Part shown: one piece after another, positions 43,967 to 53,892 of the stretch
Layout of the letters: each line of letters begins with the position of its first letter
Position numbering within the stretch: the stretch's first letter is position 1
From: Alkalihalophilus pseudofirmus
GTDB lineage: Bacteria > Bacillota > Bacilli > Bacillales > Bacillaceae_D
Reading direction: 5' to 3'
Assembly: GCF_029094545.1 (NCBI RefSeq)
Contig: NZ_CP117835.1
Coordinates: 3,576,001-3,640,000, forward strand
Length of the DNA: 64,000 bases
Translations under genes and position numbers: made by a program
Notes under the pieces: generated by a model
Told to the model about the DNA's origin: nothing
The model's input: only the letters and a program-made list of their open reading frames with translations
Databases searched by the model: none

Positions 43967-45103
43967 TTATGTTAATGGTACTGCAATGGAAATGAGGGTG
44001 CCGATATCAATTTTCGATTGAATCTGCAGCTCTCCTTTGAGCATGTTGACCCTCTCCCTCATACCCATGAGGCCAAATGATCCTTCTTTTAGTTTTGATG
44101 TATCAAATCCTGCGCCATCGTCTTTAATGATCATTATAACCTTTGTAGGCTTAATTTCAATTTTAACTTGGATTTCTGTAGGGTTCGCATGCTTATAGGC
44201 ATTTTGTACCCCTTCTTGAATTAATCGAAACAACGCTACTTCATATTCTTCTGGAATTCGTTGATCACGGCCCAAATGCTGAAACCTGACAGCAATGCCA
44301 TTGTGTTCTTCAAAATTTGCTAAATACTTCTTTAATGTAGGAATTAATCCTAAATCATCTAACGCCATCGGTCTCAAATCGTAAATAATCCTTCTCACTT
44401 CCGCAAGTGAACTTTTTACCATTTTTCTAAGGTCACGAATCTCATTTAGCGCATCTTCAATGCCGCGATCATGATAAATTCGTTCTATTAGCTCAGACCT
44501 AAGCAGAACATTCGCCATCATTTGAGCTGGTCCGTCATGAATTTCCCGGGAAAGCTTTTTCCGTTCTTCTTCTTGGGCCTCAATAATTTTAAGGCCAAAC
44601 CTTTGCTTTTCCCTCGCATCTTCAATAACTTCGCCTACTTGCTTCAAATCACTGGATAAGAAGTTGTAGACAACAGCCATTTGACTGGCTAATTGCTCCG
44701 CTCTCTCAATCGTTTCATTTAAATTAATCAGCCTTCGTTCGATATGGTCACGACGCTCTCGAAGTTTAATTTCTTCTTGCTGCAGTACGGCTACCTGCAC
44801 TTGAAAATCATTTGCCTGTTCGTATGCCGATTTCACCTCTTCATGACTATAACGATCGAACGCTTTACTTACTTCCACTAAGCGATTTCTCGCAAATTTT
44901 GCATGTAAATGAGTACGATCTGTTCTTTCAATAACGCCGGCCACTTTCATTCTGACATCCTGAAGCTCTCTTTGAAGCGATTGATACTCCTGCCTCGATT
45001 TTTCACCAATGTCAAAGATCTGTTCCCGGCTTTGACCCACCGTCTCTAATGTTTGATCAATTATCTTGTCTAACATGTTCTTGTCAGTCAAGGCTCTCAC
45101 CAA
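43967..45103 (-). CDS. degS: Sensor histidine kinase DegS
   Basis: A 378-residue cytoplasmic kinase for DegU with no membrane segment. Residues 1-170 form the coiled-coil sensor (RDHIERRLINLNETIERAEQL). The phospho-site box is LSREIHDGPAQMMANVLLR near residue 185, followed by YDLRPMALDDLGLIPTL and a HATPase domain with NAYKHA and GAGFD. The sequence closely follows B. subtilis DegS. The GTG start at 45103 follows GGTGGGGG; an ATG nine codons later is possible. Confidence 0.95.
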   Translation of the reverse strand: MVRALTDKNMLDKIIDQTLETVGQSREQIFDIGEKSRQEYQSLQRELQDVRMKVAGVIERTDRTHLHAKFARNRLVEVSKAFDRYSHEEVKSAYEQANDFQVQVAVLQQEEIKLRERRDHIERRLINLNETIERAEQLASQMAVVYNFLSSDLKQVGEVIEDAREKQRFGLKIIEAQEEERKKLSREIHDGPAQMMANVLLRSELIERIYHDRGIEDALNEIRDLRKMVKSSLAEVRRIIYDLRPMALDDLGLIPTLKKYLANFEEHNGIAVRFQHLGRDQRIPEEYEVALFRLIQEGVQNAYKHANPTEIQVKIEIKPTKVIMIIKDDGAGFDTSKLKEGSFGLMGMRERVNMLKGELQIQSKIDIGTLISIAVPLT

Positions 45104-45347
45104 CCCCCACCGCCTTATACTGGCGCTAACTGGTGCAGAAATTTAAAGCTTGTCCATTTGCTTCATGATAAAGTTTCCGCTATCCTTATCTTACAACAAT
45201 AGGACGAAAAAATCGTTACTTATTCCTAACGTCCTTTTACTCATCTCCACTGCTTTATCGGATGACTACACTATAGTACCAAACCTTTATTACATAGCGA
45301 TAACGCTGATTTGTAAAACTGTGAAAAAAAGAGGAGGATTGGTGGTC

Positions 45348-45980
45348 TTGTTACCTATTTATTACACGATAAAAGACCGGGGAGAGCATGAAATTATCAT
45401 TCAAAAGTCGCGCTTTATCTCCTACTTTTCTCGCGCGACGACCGAAGAAGAGGCTCAAGCCTTCATTGAAGAGATAAAAAAATTAAACCGTGATGCTACT
45501 CATAATTGCTCTGCTTATTTAATTGGAGAAACTGACAACATCCAAAAAGCAAATGACGACGGTGAACCAAGCGGGACAGCTGGAGTTCCGATGCTTGAAG
45601 TGTTGAAAAAACGTAAATTAAAAGATGTGGTTGTCGTCGTAACGCGTTATTTCGGTGGAATTAAACTTGGGGCAGGCGGACTAATCCGTGCATACGGCGG
45701 TGCTGTCAGCGAGGGCTTGAACGCAGTTGGAGTGGTCGAGCGTAAGCTTATGTGTGTCATGCATACACAACTTGATTACCACTGGCTCGGCAAGGTTGAA
45801 AATGAATTAAGACAATCAATCTATCAACTAAAGCAGATAGATTACCTTGATCAAGTGGATGTGCAGACCTATGTGGCATCTGATGAACTCGAAGGATTTG
45901 AAGAGTGGATGACTAATTTAACGAATGGCCAGGCGGAGATTAAACGCGGGGAAGAAGTGTATTTAGAGACGGATGTTTGA
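45348..45980 (+). CDS. yvyE: YigZ/IMPACT family protein (YvyE-like)
   Basis: A 210-residue protein with the UPF0029 domain (about 1-120): GEHEIIIQKSRFISYFSRATTEEEAQAFIEEIK, DDGEPSGTAGVPML and VVTRYFGGIKLGAGGLIRAYGGA. The second domain (about 135-205) is DUF1949. Relatives influence translation factors or act as peptidases, but the bacterial role is not established. The frame is open to 45150, but the GAGGAGG at 45331-45337 indicates a GTG at 45342 or TTG at 45348. It is divergent from degS, as in B. subtilis. Confidence 0.85.
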   Translation: MLPIYYTIKDRGEHEIIIQKSRFISYFSRATTEEEAQAFIEEIKKLNRDATHNCSAYLIGETDNIQKANDDGEPSGTAGVPMLEVLKKRKLKDVVVVVTRYFGGIKLGAGGLIRAYGGAVSEGLNAVGVVERKLMCVMHTQLDYHWLGKVENELRQSIYQLKQIDYLDQVDVQTYVASDELEGFEEWMTNLTNGQAEIKRGEEVYLETDV

Positions 45981-46014
45981 TTTGGGACTGCCCCTCATTT
46001 TACGTGAAGAGAGA

Positions 46015-46188
46015 GGCGCATTTAACCAAATAGTTGATACAATAACATGCTAAACAGACGCAATTCCAGCTTGAACCGGCGCATAAAGAGGCAACTGACG
46101 CAATTGCGCCTGCCTTCGACACATATAGAGAGGAGAGCGACGCGATTCCGCACGAGAAGGACGCAATAACACCTTCAATCGACGCAAT
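46015..46188 (+). repeat. Core array E: nine GACGCAAT-type cores, 174 bp
   Basis: Cores start at 46015 (GGCGCATT), 46036 (GATACAAT), 46057, 46078, 46097, 46118 (GACACATA), 46139 (GACGCGAT), 46160 and 46181. The step order is 21-21-21-19-21-21-21-21, matching arrays D and F exactly even where a core is degenerate. It lies 34 bp past the yvyE stop and reads in the same direction. Confidence 0.92.
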
Positions 46189-46227
46189 CGCGTTCAACTC
46201 ACTCGCTACACCTCACCTGATTACCTT

Positions 46228-46827
46228 TCACATCTCCTCAATCATCAACCGCACTGCACGCAGCATCTCCTCTTCACTCATACTCGCTAATCCAGGTTTT
46301 CCAAGAGCCATTTGCTGGCTTCCTGGCACGTGGATAAATCCAGCAGGTATATTTAGATCTCGTCCCTTCAAATAGTGGAGTGTTTGATACATGATGTTGT
46401 TGCAGACATATGTCCCTGCTGTATTTGAAATGGCTGCAGGGATCCCTGCTTCTGTTAATCTATCGACAAATGTTCGTATAGGCAGCGTCGAGAAATATGC
46501 TGCTGGACCGCCTTCGACAATTTCCTCATCTTGTTTTTTTACACCATCATTATCAACTTCGCCATCGTTGCAATTGATCGCTACTCGCTCTGGCGTAATG
46601 CGGTTGCGACCTGCGGCTAGACCGAGCATAATCACTGCATCCAGATTGGTTTCTTCTATCTTTTCTCGCACTTTGCCAGCTGCCTCACTAAATGTCACCG
46701 GCAATACTGCGACCTTCACTTCATATTCTCCAATGACTTCCCCATCAATAGCTGCTGCTATTTTGCGGGTTGGGTTGTCTTCATGATCTAAAAAGGGTTC
46801 AAATCCGGTTACTAGAATTTTCTTCAT
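46228..46827 (-). CDS. pcp: Pyrrolidone-carboxylate peptidase
   Basis: A 199-residue cytoplasmic cysteine peptidase (family C15) removing N-terminal pyroglutamate from peptides. It opens ILVTGFEPFLDHEDNPT; the catalytic Glu lies in NCNDGEVDNDG or nearby, the Cys in GTYVCNNIMY (near 142) and the His in FIHVPGSQ (near 166). The ATG follows AGGAGAGAAG. Next to peptide transporters, a role in peptide utilisation is likely. Confidence 0.93.
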   Translation of the reverse strand: MKKILVTGFEPFLDHEDNPTRKIAAAIDGEVIGEYEVKVAVLPVTFSEAAGKVREKIEETNLDAVIMLGLAAGRNRITPERVAINCNDGEVDNDGVKKQDEEIVEGGPAAYFSTLPIRTFVDRLTEAGIPAAISNTAGTYVCNNIMYQTLHYLKGRDLNIPAGFIHVPGSQQMALGKPGLASMSEEEMLRAVRLMIEEM

Positions 46828-46889
46828 TTATCTTCTCTCCTAATTAAACAAATAAAAGAGGCAGAAACGAATGTCTCTCCCTCACAAAA

Positions 46890-47351
46890 TCATTTTGTAA
46901 TATAAGAAAATGAATCTTTATATTGCTTCAGCTCAATATTTACATCGGCTGAAATAATGCCTTCTATTTTCGCTAATTCCTTATTTACAAAGTGAACGAG
47001 ATCATCATTATTTTTGAAATAGGCCTGCATAATCAAGTCATGCTGTCCGGAGAATGCACCGACAAAGCGGACTTCCGAGAAGCGGTTCAGCTCACGGGCT
47101 ATGCTCTCTTGGTAACCGAGTTTGGTTGAGATGCCGATAATCACTTGGACGTTTAAGCCAATTTTATTTGGGTTCATATGGATAATGAATTCAAAGACAT
47201 TATCTTTTAGCATCCGGTTAATCCTTGTACGGACGGTTCCTTCACTTACCTTTAATTCTTTTGCTATTTCGGTATAAGACTTCTTCCCGTCTTCTTGCAG
47301 AAAGCTTAGAATGGTGTAATCCATTTCATCGATCTTAGACATGTTCATCAC
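46890..47351 (-). CDS. Lrp/AsnC family transcriptional regulator
   Basis: A 153-residue regulator. The N-terminal helix-turn-helix is DYTILSFLQEDGKKSYTEIAKELKVSEGTVRTRINRML. The C-terminal RAM ligand-binding domain (about 65-150) follows, with VRFVGAFSGQHDLIMQAYF. Such proteins sense amino acids. It lies between pcp and the peptide transporter operon, so it may regulate one or both, but no operator was identified. The start is GTG 47351 or ATG one codon later. Confidence 0.88.
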   Translation of the reverse strand: MMNMSKIDEMDYTILSFLQEDGKKSYTEIAKELKVSEGTVRTRINRMLKDNVFEFIIHMNPNKIGLNVQVIIGISTKLGYQESIARELNRFSEVRFVGAFSGQHDLIMQAYFKNNDDLVHFVNKELAKIEGIISADVNIELKQYKDSFSYITK

Positions 47352-47402
47352 TCATTTCATTTAAGTCTTACTCACGTTAATAAATGAGCAACAGGTTTAA
47401 TA

Positions 47403-47433
47403 AAAGGACAGAGAATTGCTCTCTCTGTCCTTT
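47403..47433. terminator. Terminator of the first peptide transporter operon
   Basis: A perfect 12-bp stem AAAGGACAGAGA/TCTCTGTCCTTT; on the minus strand TTTTATT follows. It lies 7 bp past the permease stop. Confidence 0.85.
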
Positions 47434-47439
47434 CCGTTT

Positions 47440-48375
47440 TTATTTTTCAATTACTCGTGGGTCAAGCGCATCACGAAGGCCGTCCCCAATGAAGTTAAAG
47501 CATAATACGGTAATCAAGATTAACAGACCTGGGAATGTTGGGTACCACCAAGCGTTACGGAAAATCGTAATACTTTGAGAGTCCGTTAACATATTCCCCC
47601 ACGAGGCATTTGGCGGCTGCACTCCTAAACCGAAGAAACTTAACGCTGATTCGGCAAGGATGAAACTACCTACAGCAAGAGTCGCTGCAACAATAACTGG
47701 ACCAAGTGCATTCGGTAAAATTTGCGTGAAGATAATACGAGCATTAGACATCCCAATCGTACGAGATGCGAGAACGAACTCACGCTTCTTCAACGTTAAG
47801 AACTCTCCTCGTACCACACGCGCAGTTGACGTCCAGCTCAACAGCGCAAACACAAGAATAAGAATATTGATGCTTGGCTGCAAGATTGCAACAAGCGTAA
47901 TCAATAAGAAGATATTCGGGAATGCAAGGATGACGTCTACTAAACGCATTAAGAACGCATCAATCAATCCGCCGAAATATCCAGCTACGGCACCAATAAC
48001 CGAGCCAATCGCAACGGCTCCAAGCATGGATGCAAAACCAACATACAATGAAACTTGTCCACCGTAAAGCATACGGCTGAATAAGTCACGCCCTAAATGA
48101 TCCGTTCCAAGCCAGAAGTCAGAGCTAGGCGGAGCCAGACGATTTCTTAAGTCTTGAAAAGCCGGATCATGCGGTGCAATATAAGGTGCTAATAGACATG
48201 CCAACGTAATAATTGTAAGCGTAATTAAGCCAAATACAGCGAGCTTATTTTGAAAAAATTTCGCGATAATAATAGATAGGAGTGAGCGACGTTCTCCAAT
48301 TAACTGCTTGTCCTCAACCGGAGGCTTCCCTTCAGGTGTGTTCGGTTGAAATACTTGTTGTGCATTAGATTCCAT
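47440..48375 (-). CDS. Oligopeptide/dipeptide ABC transporter permease, DppC/OppC type (operon 1)
   Basis: A 311-residue membrane protein with six segments: one near residue 38-60 and five after 100. It has the LGTDHLGRDLFSRMLYGGQVSL entry motif and the permease EAA-like loop TIGMSNARIIFTQILPNALGPVIV, which contacts the ATPase. It pairs with the DppB-type permease 14 bp upstream. Last gene of the D-F-A-B-C order operon. Substrate is likely a short peptide; nickel or another solute cannot be excluded. Confidence 0.88.
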   Translation of the reverse strand: MESNAQQVFQPNTPEGKPPVEDKQLIGERRSLLSIIIAKFFQNKLAVFGLITLTIITLACLLAPYIAPHDPAFQDLRNRLAPPSSDFWLGTDHLGRDLFSRMLYGGQVSLYVGFASMLGAVAIGSVIGAVAGYFGGLIDAFLMRLVDVILAFPNIFLLITLVAILQPSINILILVFALLSWTSTARVVRGEFLTLKKREFVLASRTIGMSNARIIFTQILPNALGPVIVAATLAVGSFILAESALSFFGLGVQPPNASWGNMLTDSQSITIFRNAWWYPTFPGLLILITVLCFNFIGDGLRDALDPRVIEK

Positions 48376-48389
48376 GAAGTCTCCCCTCC

Positions 48390-49337
48390 TTAATACTCAA
48401 TCCGCGGATCAAGGACTGCATATAAAATATCCGCAATTAAGTTACCGATTACTGTTAATAGTGCACCAAACATTGTGATAGCCATAATGACAGGATAATC
48501 ACGCTGGAATGTCGCATCGATAAATAATTTACCGATTCCAGGCCAGCCAAATACTGATTCAACGATCGCAGAACCGCCGATCATTGTCGGAAGCATTAAA
48601 CCAAACATTGTGATAACAGGAATTAATCCATTACGAAGTCCGTGTTTATAAATAACGCGGCGCTCTCTGAAACCTTTTGCACGAGCGGTACGTATATAAT
48701 CTTGATTAACGACTTCAAGCATACTTGAACGTGTATAACGAGTGAGTCCCGCCATATCAGCTGTTGCAAGAACGAGTGCCGGAAGCAGTAAGTGTTTAAG
48801 ACGGTCGATAATACTGAAATCTGCGCCAATGGTGGCAACACCGCCGACCGGTGTCCAGCCGAGCTGAACAGAAAATACCATAATTAACATAATTCCTAGC
48901 CAAAAGTTCGGGGTGGCAAGCCCAATAAACGACCCAAAGGTCACTCCATAATCCGTTAAAGAATACTGCCTAGTAGCTGAAATAACCCCAAATGGTATCG
49001 CTATTATGGCTGCTAAAAACAGCGAGGACGCCATTAGTAGCAAAGTATTTGGAAGACGATCTAAAATCATTTCCGTTACAGGCATCTTACGTGAATAGGA
49101 CGTTCCAAAATCACCTTGAGCAACGTTTCCTAACCAACGTACATATTGCACAGGAATCGGATCATTTAACCCTAGTCGTTCAATCTGAGCCTCACGTACT
49201 TCTGGTGAAATTTCTGGATCAAGATTCATGATTGCAGGTTTACCTGGTGCAGCATACATAATTGCAAATGATATGATGGAAATACCAATTAGAATTGGGA
49301 TCATCATGATCAGCCGTCTAATGATGTAACTAGTCAT
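48390..49337 (-). CDS. Oligopeptide/dipeptide ABC transporter permease, DppB/OppB type (operon 1)
   Basis: A 315-residue permease with six membrane segments. MTSYIIRRLIMMIPILIGISIISFAIMYAAPG opens it, and the EAA-like loop is RAKGFRERRVIYKHGLRNGLIPVI. The start is ATG 49337; the GTG five codons upstream contains the ribosome site GTGAGGA and is unlikely to be used. A GC-rich hairpin separates it from the binding protein. Confidence 0.88.
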   Translation of the reverse strand: MTSYIIRRLIMMIPILIGISIISFAIMYAAPGKPAIMNLDPEISPEVREAQIERLGLNDPIPVQYVRWLGNVAQGDFGTSYSRKMPVTEMILDRLPNTLLLMASSLFLAAIIAIPFGVISATRQYSLTDYGVTFGSFIGLATPNFWLGIMLIMVFSVQLGWTPVGGVATIGADFSIIDRLKHLLLPALVLATADMAGLTRYTRSSMLEVVNQDYIRTARAKGFRERRVIYKHGLRNGLIPVITMFGLMLPTMIGGSAIVESVFGWPGIGKLFIDATFQRDYPVIMAITMFGALLTVIGNLIADILYAVLDPRIEY

Positions 49338-49376
49338 AATTTCATTCCTCACAATCCCTCAAGATAGTTTAATAGA

Positions 49377-49412
49377 GTAGGAAGGGGAGGGAAAATCCCC
49401 TTCCCCCACTAC
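49377..49412 (-). other. Intercistronic hairpin after the binding-protein gene (operon 1)
   Basis: GAAGGGGA and TCCCCTTC pair across a 7-nt loop with further flanking pairing. There is no T-run, so it probably protects the upstream message from 3' decay, raising binding protein over permease. Confidence 0.6.
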
Positions 49413-49420
49413 TTGAAGGC

Positions 49421-51097
49421 TTATTCTGTAATGTACCACTCGTTAACTTTGTACATGTTAACACGTGGGTGATGTGTGAAGCCTTCCACACGGTTGCTTA
49501 GAAGAACATGTTGCTCTGGGTAGTATAAGAACGTGTAAGGCTGGTCATTTGCGATCTCTTCATAGATTTCAGCGATGACAGCAGCACGCTCATCTTGGTC
49601 AATGATCTTTTTGTTTTGATCAGAAAGCTCATCAACACGGTCGTTTTTGTAAGAAATGTTGTTTAAGCCATTTTCAATTTCACGAGAATGCCAGATTGCA
49701 GTTGGATCTGGATCTGTTGCAAGACCCCAAGCAAGTACTACAGCGTCAAAGTCGTAGTTAGGAGGGTTGATTTGATCTAAGAACGCGCCCCACTCCATTT
49801 GACGAGCTTCAACTTCAATACCGATTTCACCAAGCATTTGTTGAACAATTACACCAATGTCACGACGAACAACGTTACCATCGTTAGAAAGGATTTCAAA
49901 AGAGAAACGCTCTCCATCTTTTTCAAGAACGCCGTCAGCACCAGGCTCCCAGCCAGCTTCAGCTAAAAGCTCTTTTGCACCTTCAGGATCATAGTTGAAC
50001 TCAGGAGCAGACTCAGGGTATGCCCAGCTAAGCGGTGATGCAGGAACGTGTGCTACTTCACCTTTACCATCCATGATTTCATCAACGATAAGTTGACGAT
50101 CAATTGCCATTGTTAAAGCTTGACGTACTTTAGGATCTTGGAATAACGGACGATCGTTGTTCCAGCCAATGTAGTCATAACGTAATGCTAGAGTCGAAGA
50201 AATACGACCGTGGTCATATGTTTCAGCTGTTGCATACTCAGTTGCAGGAAGAATCATGTAATCTGTGTCACCAGTTTCAAACATTAATAGCTCAGCATTA
50301 GAGTCAGAAGCTACACGGAACGTTAATTTATCAAGGTTTGGACGACCTTCAAAATACTCTTCGTGAGCAACTAGCTCGATGTATTGTCCATCTACATACT
50401 CAACGAATTCAAATGGACCTGCACCAATTGGAGCGTTACGGTTGTACTCCATGTGCTCTTCAAGATCTGCTACAGGAACATCTTCTAAGATGTGCTTTGG
50501 AAGGATTCCGTAACCAGAACGTGTGTCAAAACTTGCATCTACTTCAGAAAGAATGAATTTAACAGTGTACTCATCTACTACTTCAACACTCTCAAGAGTA
50601 TCAAAGTCACCAGCACGAGGGCCTGTGTAATCAGGGTTGATGAAAATGTCATGAGTGAACTTTACATCTTCAGCTGTAAGCTCTTCGCCATCATGGAAAA
50701 GAACGCCTTCGTTTAGAGTGTAAGTGTACTCTAATCCATCTTCAGAAATCTCAGGAAGATCTGTTGCTACATAAGGAATGAGATTTAACTCTTCATCTGT
50801 TTGAAGAAGGCTTGCATGAACTAAATCAATAACATCAGCACTAGCTGAATCTTGCGAGTAAAGCGGGTTGAATGTTACCGGCTCACCCGATGTACTTAAA
50901 ACGATACTTCCACCTTGTTGAGGCTCGCCGCTAGCAGCTTCCTCACCGTCACCATCTTCGCCTTCACCTTCTGCTGGATCTTCAACATCTGGATCTTCAT
51001 CTGTTGATGCAGGCTCATCTGAACCGCCGCATGCTGCAAGTACAAGCATAAGCGCCATGACCATGCCTAACAGCACTAACAAACTTTTCTTTGTCAT
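49421..51097 (-). CDS. Peptide-binding lipoprotein, SBP family 5 (operon 1)
   Basis: A 558-residue extracellular receptor. The signal peptide ends in the lipobox LAAC (Cys near residue 23), followed by an extremely acidic linker (EDPDVEDPAEGEGEDGDGEE). The SBP_5 body starts near GGSIVLSTSGEPVTFNPLYSQDSASADV and has the usual YNRNAPIGAGPFEF and DPKVRQALTMAIDRQLIV segments. It delivers peptides to the permease pair. The acidic linker is consistent with an alkaline or salty habitat. Confidence 0.92.
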   Translation of the reverse strand: MTKKSLLVLLGMVMALMLVLAACGGSDEPASTDEDPDVEDPAEGEGEDGDGEEAASGEPQQGGSIVLSTSGEPVTFNPLYSQDSASADVIDLVHASLLQTDEELNLIPYVATDLPEISEDGLEYTYTLNEGVLFHDGEELTAEDVKFTHDIFINPDYTGPRAGDFDTLESVEVVDEYTVKFILSEVDASFDTRSGYGILPKHILEDVPVADLEEHMEYNRNAPIGAGPFEFVEYVDGQYIELVAHEEYFEGRPNLDKLTFRVASDSNAELLMFETGDTDYMILPATEYATAETYDHGRISSTLALRYDYIGWNNDRPLFQDPKVRQALTMAIDRQLIVDEIMDGKGEVAHVPASPLSWAYPESAPEFNYDPEGAKELLAEAGWEPGADGVLEKDGERFSFEILSNDGNVVRRDIGVIVQQMLGEIGIEVEARQMEWGAFLDQINPPNYDFDAVVLAWGLATDPDPTAIWHSREIENGLNNISYKNDRVDELSDQNKKIIDQDERAAVIAEIYEEIANDQPYTFLYYPEQHVLLSNRVEGFTHHPRVNMYKVNEWYITE

Positions 51098-51225
51098 CGT
51101 CTTTCCCCCTAAACCTTTTAGTAAGTATTTTTTCTTGCAGTCTTGCTAACATCCTACTGCCGCATTTTTAAGCCTTAGTATGTAGGCAACACCTCCCTTA
51201 AAGATAAACTATTATGAATATTCAA

Positions 51226-51281
51226 GAGAGAATCATCTCTCGTCTTACCTATTTAAGTCTTACTAATTTAAATCTTACTTA
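51226..51281 (-). repeat. Hairpin plus three short direct repeats between OppF- and binding-protein genes
   Basis: GAGAG/CTCTC (51226-51241) lies beside about three copies of a TAAGAYTTAAATNAG-like 15-mer on the minus strand (51243-51281). The last copy overlaps the ATPase stop codon. The role is unclear; mRNA processing is possible. Confidence 0.4.
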
Positions 51282-52291
51282 TATAAGTGGCAGGCTACGA
51301 AATGATCTTTTTTTACTTCTCTATAAGCCGGTGTCACTTGCTTACACTCATCCATTGCCATTGGACAGCGTGTATGGAACACACATCCTGTCGGCGGGTT
51401 AGATGGACTTGGGATTTCCCCTGTTAAAATGATGCGCTCACGTTTCACCTCTGTCGGATGCGAACGCGGTACCGCTGATAATAACGCCTGTGTGTAAGGA
51501 TGAAGTGGATCAGCATATAAATCCTTCTTACTTGCTACTTCCATCATTTTCCCAAGGTACATTACACCTATTCGATCAGAAATATGTTTAACAACCCCTA
51601 GATCGTGGGCAATAAATAAGTAAGTGAGTCCAAACTCATCTTGAAGATCTTTAAATAGATTCAAAACTTGAGATTGAACGGATACATCAAGTGCTGATAC
51701 CGGCTCATCACCAATAATCAATTTAGGATTTAATGTTAATGCTCTTGCAATCCCGATACGCTGACGCTGACCGCCTGAGAATTCATGCGGGTATCGGTTT
51801 GCATAAGCCGGGTTAAGCCCAACTTTTTCCATCAATTCTTCTACATATTCTTGGCGCGCTTTTCCTTTATACATCCCGTGAACATTTAATGGTTCACGCA
51901 GGATCGTTTGCACCGTTTTTCGCGGGTTAAGAGAGGAGAATGGATCCTGGAATACCATTTGGATATCCTTACGAAACGGATGCAGCTCTCTTTCTTTCAT
52001 GTTGGAAATGTCTTTACCATCAAAAATGATCTGACCAGCTGTCGGCTCATATAAACGCATTAACGTTCGGCCCGTTGTGGACTTTCCGCAGCCAGACTCT
52101 CCTACAAGACCGAATGTTTCTCCTTTTCGAACGAAGAAGCTGATGTCATCTACTGCTTTGACATGACCGACGGTTCTTTGAAACATTCCTTTTTTGATTG
52201 GGAAATGTTTTTTCAGGCCATTTACTTCAAGCAATATTTCTTTCTCTTTAGCTGCGCCTGTATTTGGGCGGTCAGTTAGTTGTGTGCTCAT
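51275..52291 (-). CDS. Peptide ABC transporter ATPase, OppF/DppF type (operon 1)
   Basis: A 338-residue ATPase: Walker [10 protein letters not shown] (near 58), signature [15 protein letters not shown], Walker [13 protein letters not shown]. The C-terminal oligopeptide/dipeptide extension has [14 protein letters not shown]. It forms a heterodimer with the OppD-type ATPase whose gene overlaps its start by 20 nt. ATG 52291 follows AGGAAGGAGCG; an earlier frame start at 52312 lies inside the upstream gene without a ribosome site. Confidence 0.92.
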   Translation of the reverse strand: MSTQLTDRPNTGAAKEKEILLEVNGLKKHFPIKKGMFQRTVGHVKAVDDISFFVRKGETFGLVGESGCGKSTTGRTLMRLYEPTAGQIIFDGKDISNMKERELHPFRKDIQMVFQDPFSSLNPRKTVQTILREPLNVHGMYKGKARQEYVEELMEKVGLNPAYANRYPHEFSGGQRQRIGIARALTLNPKLIIGDEPVSALDVSVQSQVLNLFKDLQDEFGLTYLFIAHDLGVVKHISDRIGVMYLGKMMEVASKKDLYADPLHPYTQALLSAVPRSHPTEVKRERIILTGEIPSPSNPPTGCVFHTRCPMAMDECKQVTPAYREVKKDHFVACHLYK

Positions 52292-53279
52292 TGTTGCTCG
52301 CTCCTTCCTCAAACAAGAAACATCTCACCTTACGTCCCGGCTCTACTTCACGAAGCTCAGGCTGCTCACCTACACAGCGCGCCATCGCATGCGGACATCG
52401 TGTTACAAAGCGGCATCCAGTGGGGAAGTTGTCCGGTGTAGGTACGTTTCCGGCAATTGATGTAAGACGATCTTTTTCATCATCAACATGCGGTACAGAT
52501 TCCATTAATCCTTTCGTGTAAGGATGAAGCGGCTTATCAAATAGCGGAACAACATTCGCTTCTTCAACCACCTGACCGGCATACATTACGACAACTCGGT
52601 CGGCAAGCTCAGCTACCACACCCAAATCATGAGTAATAAGAATAATAGATGAGTTGAACTTATCACTTAATCCGCGCATTAAATCAAGAATCTGCGCTTG
52701 AACCGTTACATCAAGTGCTGTTGTTGGCTCATCGGCAATTAATAGTTTCGGATCACAGCTCATCGCCATCGCAATCATGACACGCTGCCTCATCCCGCCA
52801 GATAAACGGTGCGGATAATCACGAAGGATTTCATCTACGCGAGAGAATCCAACGAGCTGCAGCATTTCGCGCGCACGCTCATAGGCTTGTTTCTTCGAGA
52901 GCTTCTTGTGGTAGATGAGCGTTTCCATCAACTGATCTCCAACTGTAAATACAGGGTTTAATGAGGTCATCGGCTCTTGGAATATCATTCCGATATCATT
53001 ACCACGAACCTTGTACATTTTGTCTTCCCCTTGTTTGAGAAGATCCTCACCATTAAATACAATTTCCCCGCCAACGGTTTTCCCGCCCGGAGAAGGCACA
53101 AGCCGCATAAGAGATAAAGTGGTCATACTCTTACCGGACCCTGATTCTCCCACTATCGCTAATGTTTCCCCTTGGTTCACTTCAAAGGACACATCATCTA
53201 CAACAGGAAGCTCTTTTCCTTTTTTAAAGAAATAGGTTTTTAGATTTCTAACCTCTAGCAATGGCTTGTTTTCCACCAT
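52272..53279 (-). CDS. Peptide ABC transporter ATPase, OppD/DppD type (operon 1)
   Basis: A 335-residue ATPase with Walker [10 protein letters not shown], signature [15 protein letters not shown] and Walker [13 protein letters not shown]. The C-terminal cysteine group [14 protein letters not shown] is typical of OppD. First gene of operon 1, with order D-F-A-B-C. The promoter predicted near 53530 implies a leader of about 230 nt, long enough for regulation, although no known riboswitch was recognised. Confidence 0.92.
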   Translation of the reverse strand: MVENKPLLEVRNLKTYFFKKGKELPVVDDVSFEVNQGETLAIVGESGSGKSMTTLSLMRLVPSPGGKTVGGEIVFNGEDLLKQGEDKMYKVRGNDIGMIFQEPMTSLNPVFTVGDQLMETLIYHKKLSKKQAYERAREMLQLVGFSRVDEILRDYPHRLSGGMRQRVMIAMAMSCDPKLLIADEPTTALDVTVQAQILDLMRGLSDKFNSSIILITHDLGVVAELADRVVVMYAGQVVEEANVVPLFDKPLHPYTKGLMESVPHVDDEKDRLTSIAGNVPTPDNFPTGCRFVTRCPHAMARCVGEQPELREVEPGRKVRCFLFEEGASNNEHTTN

Positions 53280-53513
53280 AACATCTACACCTCTTTATCC
53301 TAGAAGACTACATTCCAATTATGAATTAACGAGAAAGAACTTGAATCTATTTCCCAGGTAAGTAAGAACAAGAAAATTCAGAATTATCAAGAGAAATGAA
53401 CACTCATTCATACCTGGCGTTAACTAAAACAATCGCTTGTCTGCCATTGTCTCAGCTGTCATTATCAATTTTTCTCATAGTTTTCTGCAAATTTAGTAAA
53501 TTGGACTAACGTC

Positions 53514-53542
53514 ATTATATGTCAATGTCACAAAGAAAGCAA
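53514..53542 (-). promoter_or_regulatory. Predicted promoter of peptide transporter operon 1
   Basis: On the minus strand TTGCTT, 17 nt, TATAAT. The -10 is perfect and the -35 moderate. Confidence 0.55.
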
Positions 53543-53710
53543 TATTCAATCTTTTTAAAATAATTTTTCTTTGTGATAAATTCTTACAGACTTCGTAATC
53601 AAAATGTAATGAAACATTGTCCTTATGCGATTTATCAGGCTTCCAATTCGAATTGTGTAAATAAAAAAGCCATTCCTTACGAATTTATAAATAAGCTTAT
53701 AGACCCATAA

Positions 53711-53817
53711 TTGGGAGAATTAAGCATAATATTATATTAATATAACGGTAAGCGTTTACATTTAATGGATGAAGAGGTGTGATGTCGGACGAGTGTATAC
53801 CGCATAAATATATTTAG
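53711..53817 (+). promoter_or_regulatory. Orphan promoter with cre site and 11-codon remnant frame
   Basis: TTGGGA, 16 nt, TATATT (53711-53738) precede GGTAAGCGTTTACA (53747-53760), 13 of 14 to the CcpA cre consensus. Then come AGAGGTGTG and an ATG frame that stops after 11 codons (53782-53817). It has every part of a catabolite-controlled gene start but no gene. The surrounding 53280-54207 gap otherwise holds only the operon 1 promoter, array F and a terminator. Confidence 0.5.
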
Positions 53818-53892
53818 GTTACTGGGCAGGAGTGATGCAGGTGGTGATGGCTTCAGGTGCTCGGCCAAGGGCTTCTGTTGAGGCTAAAGCTG

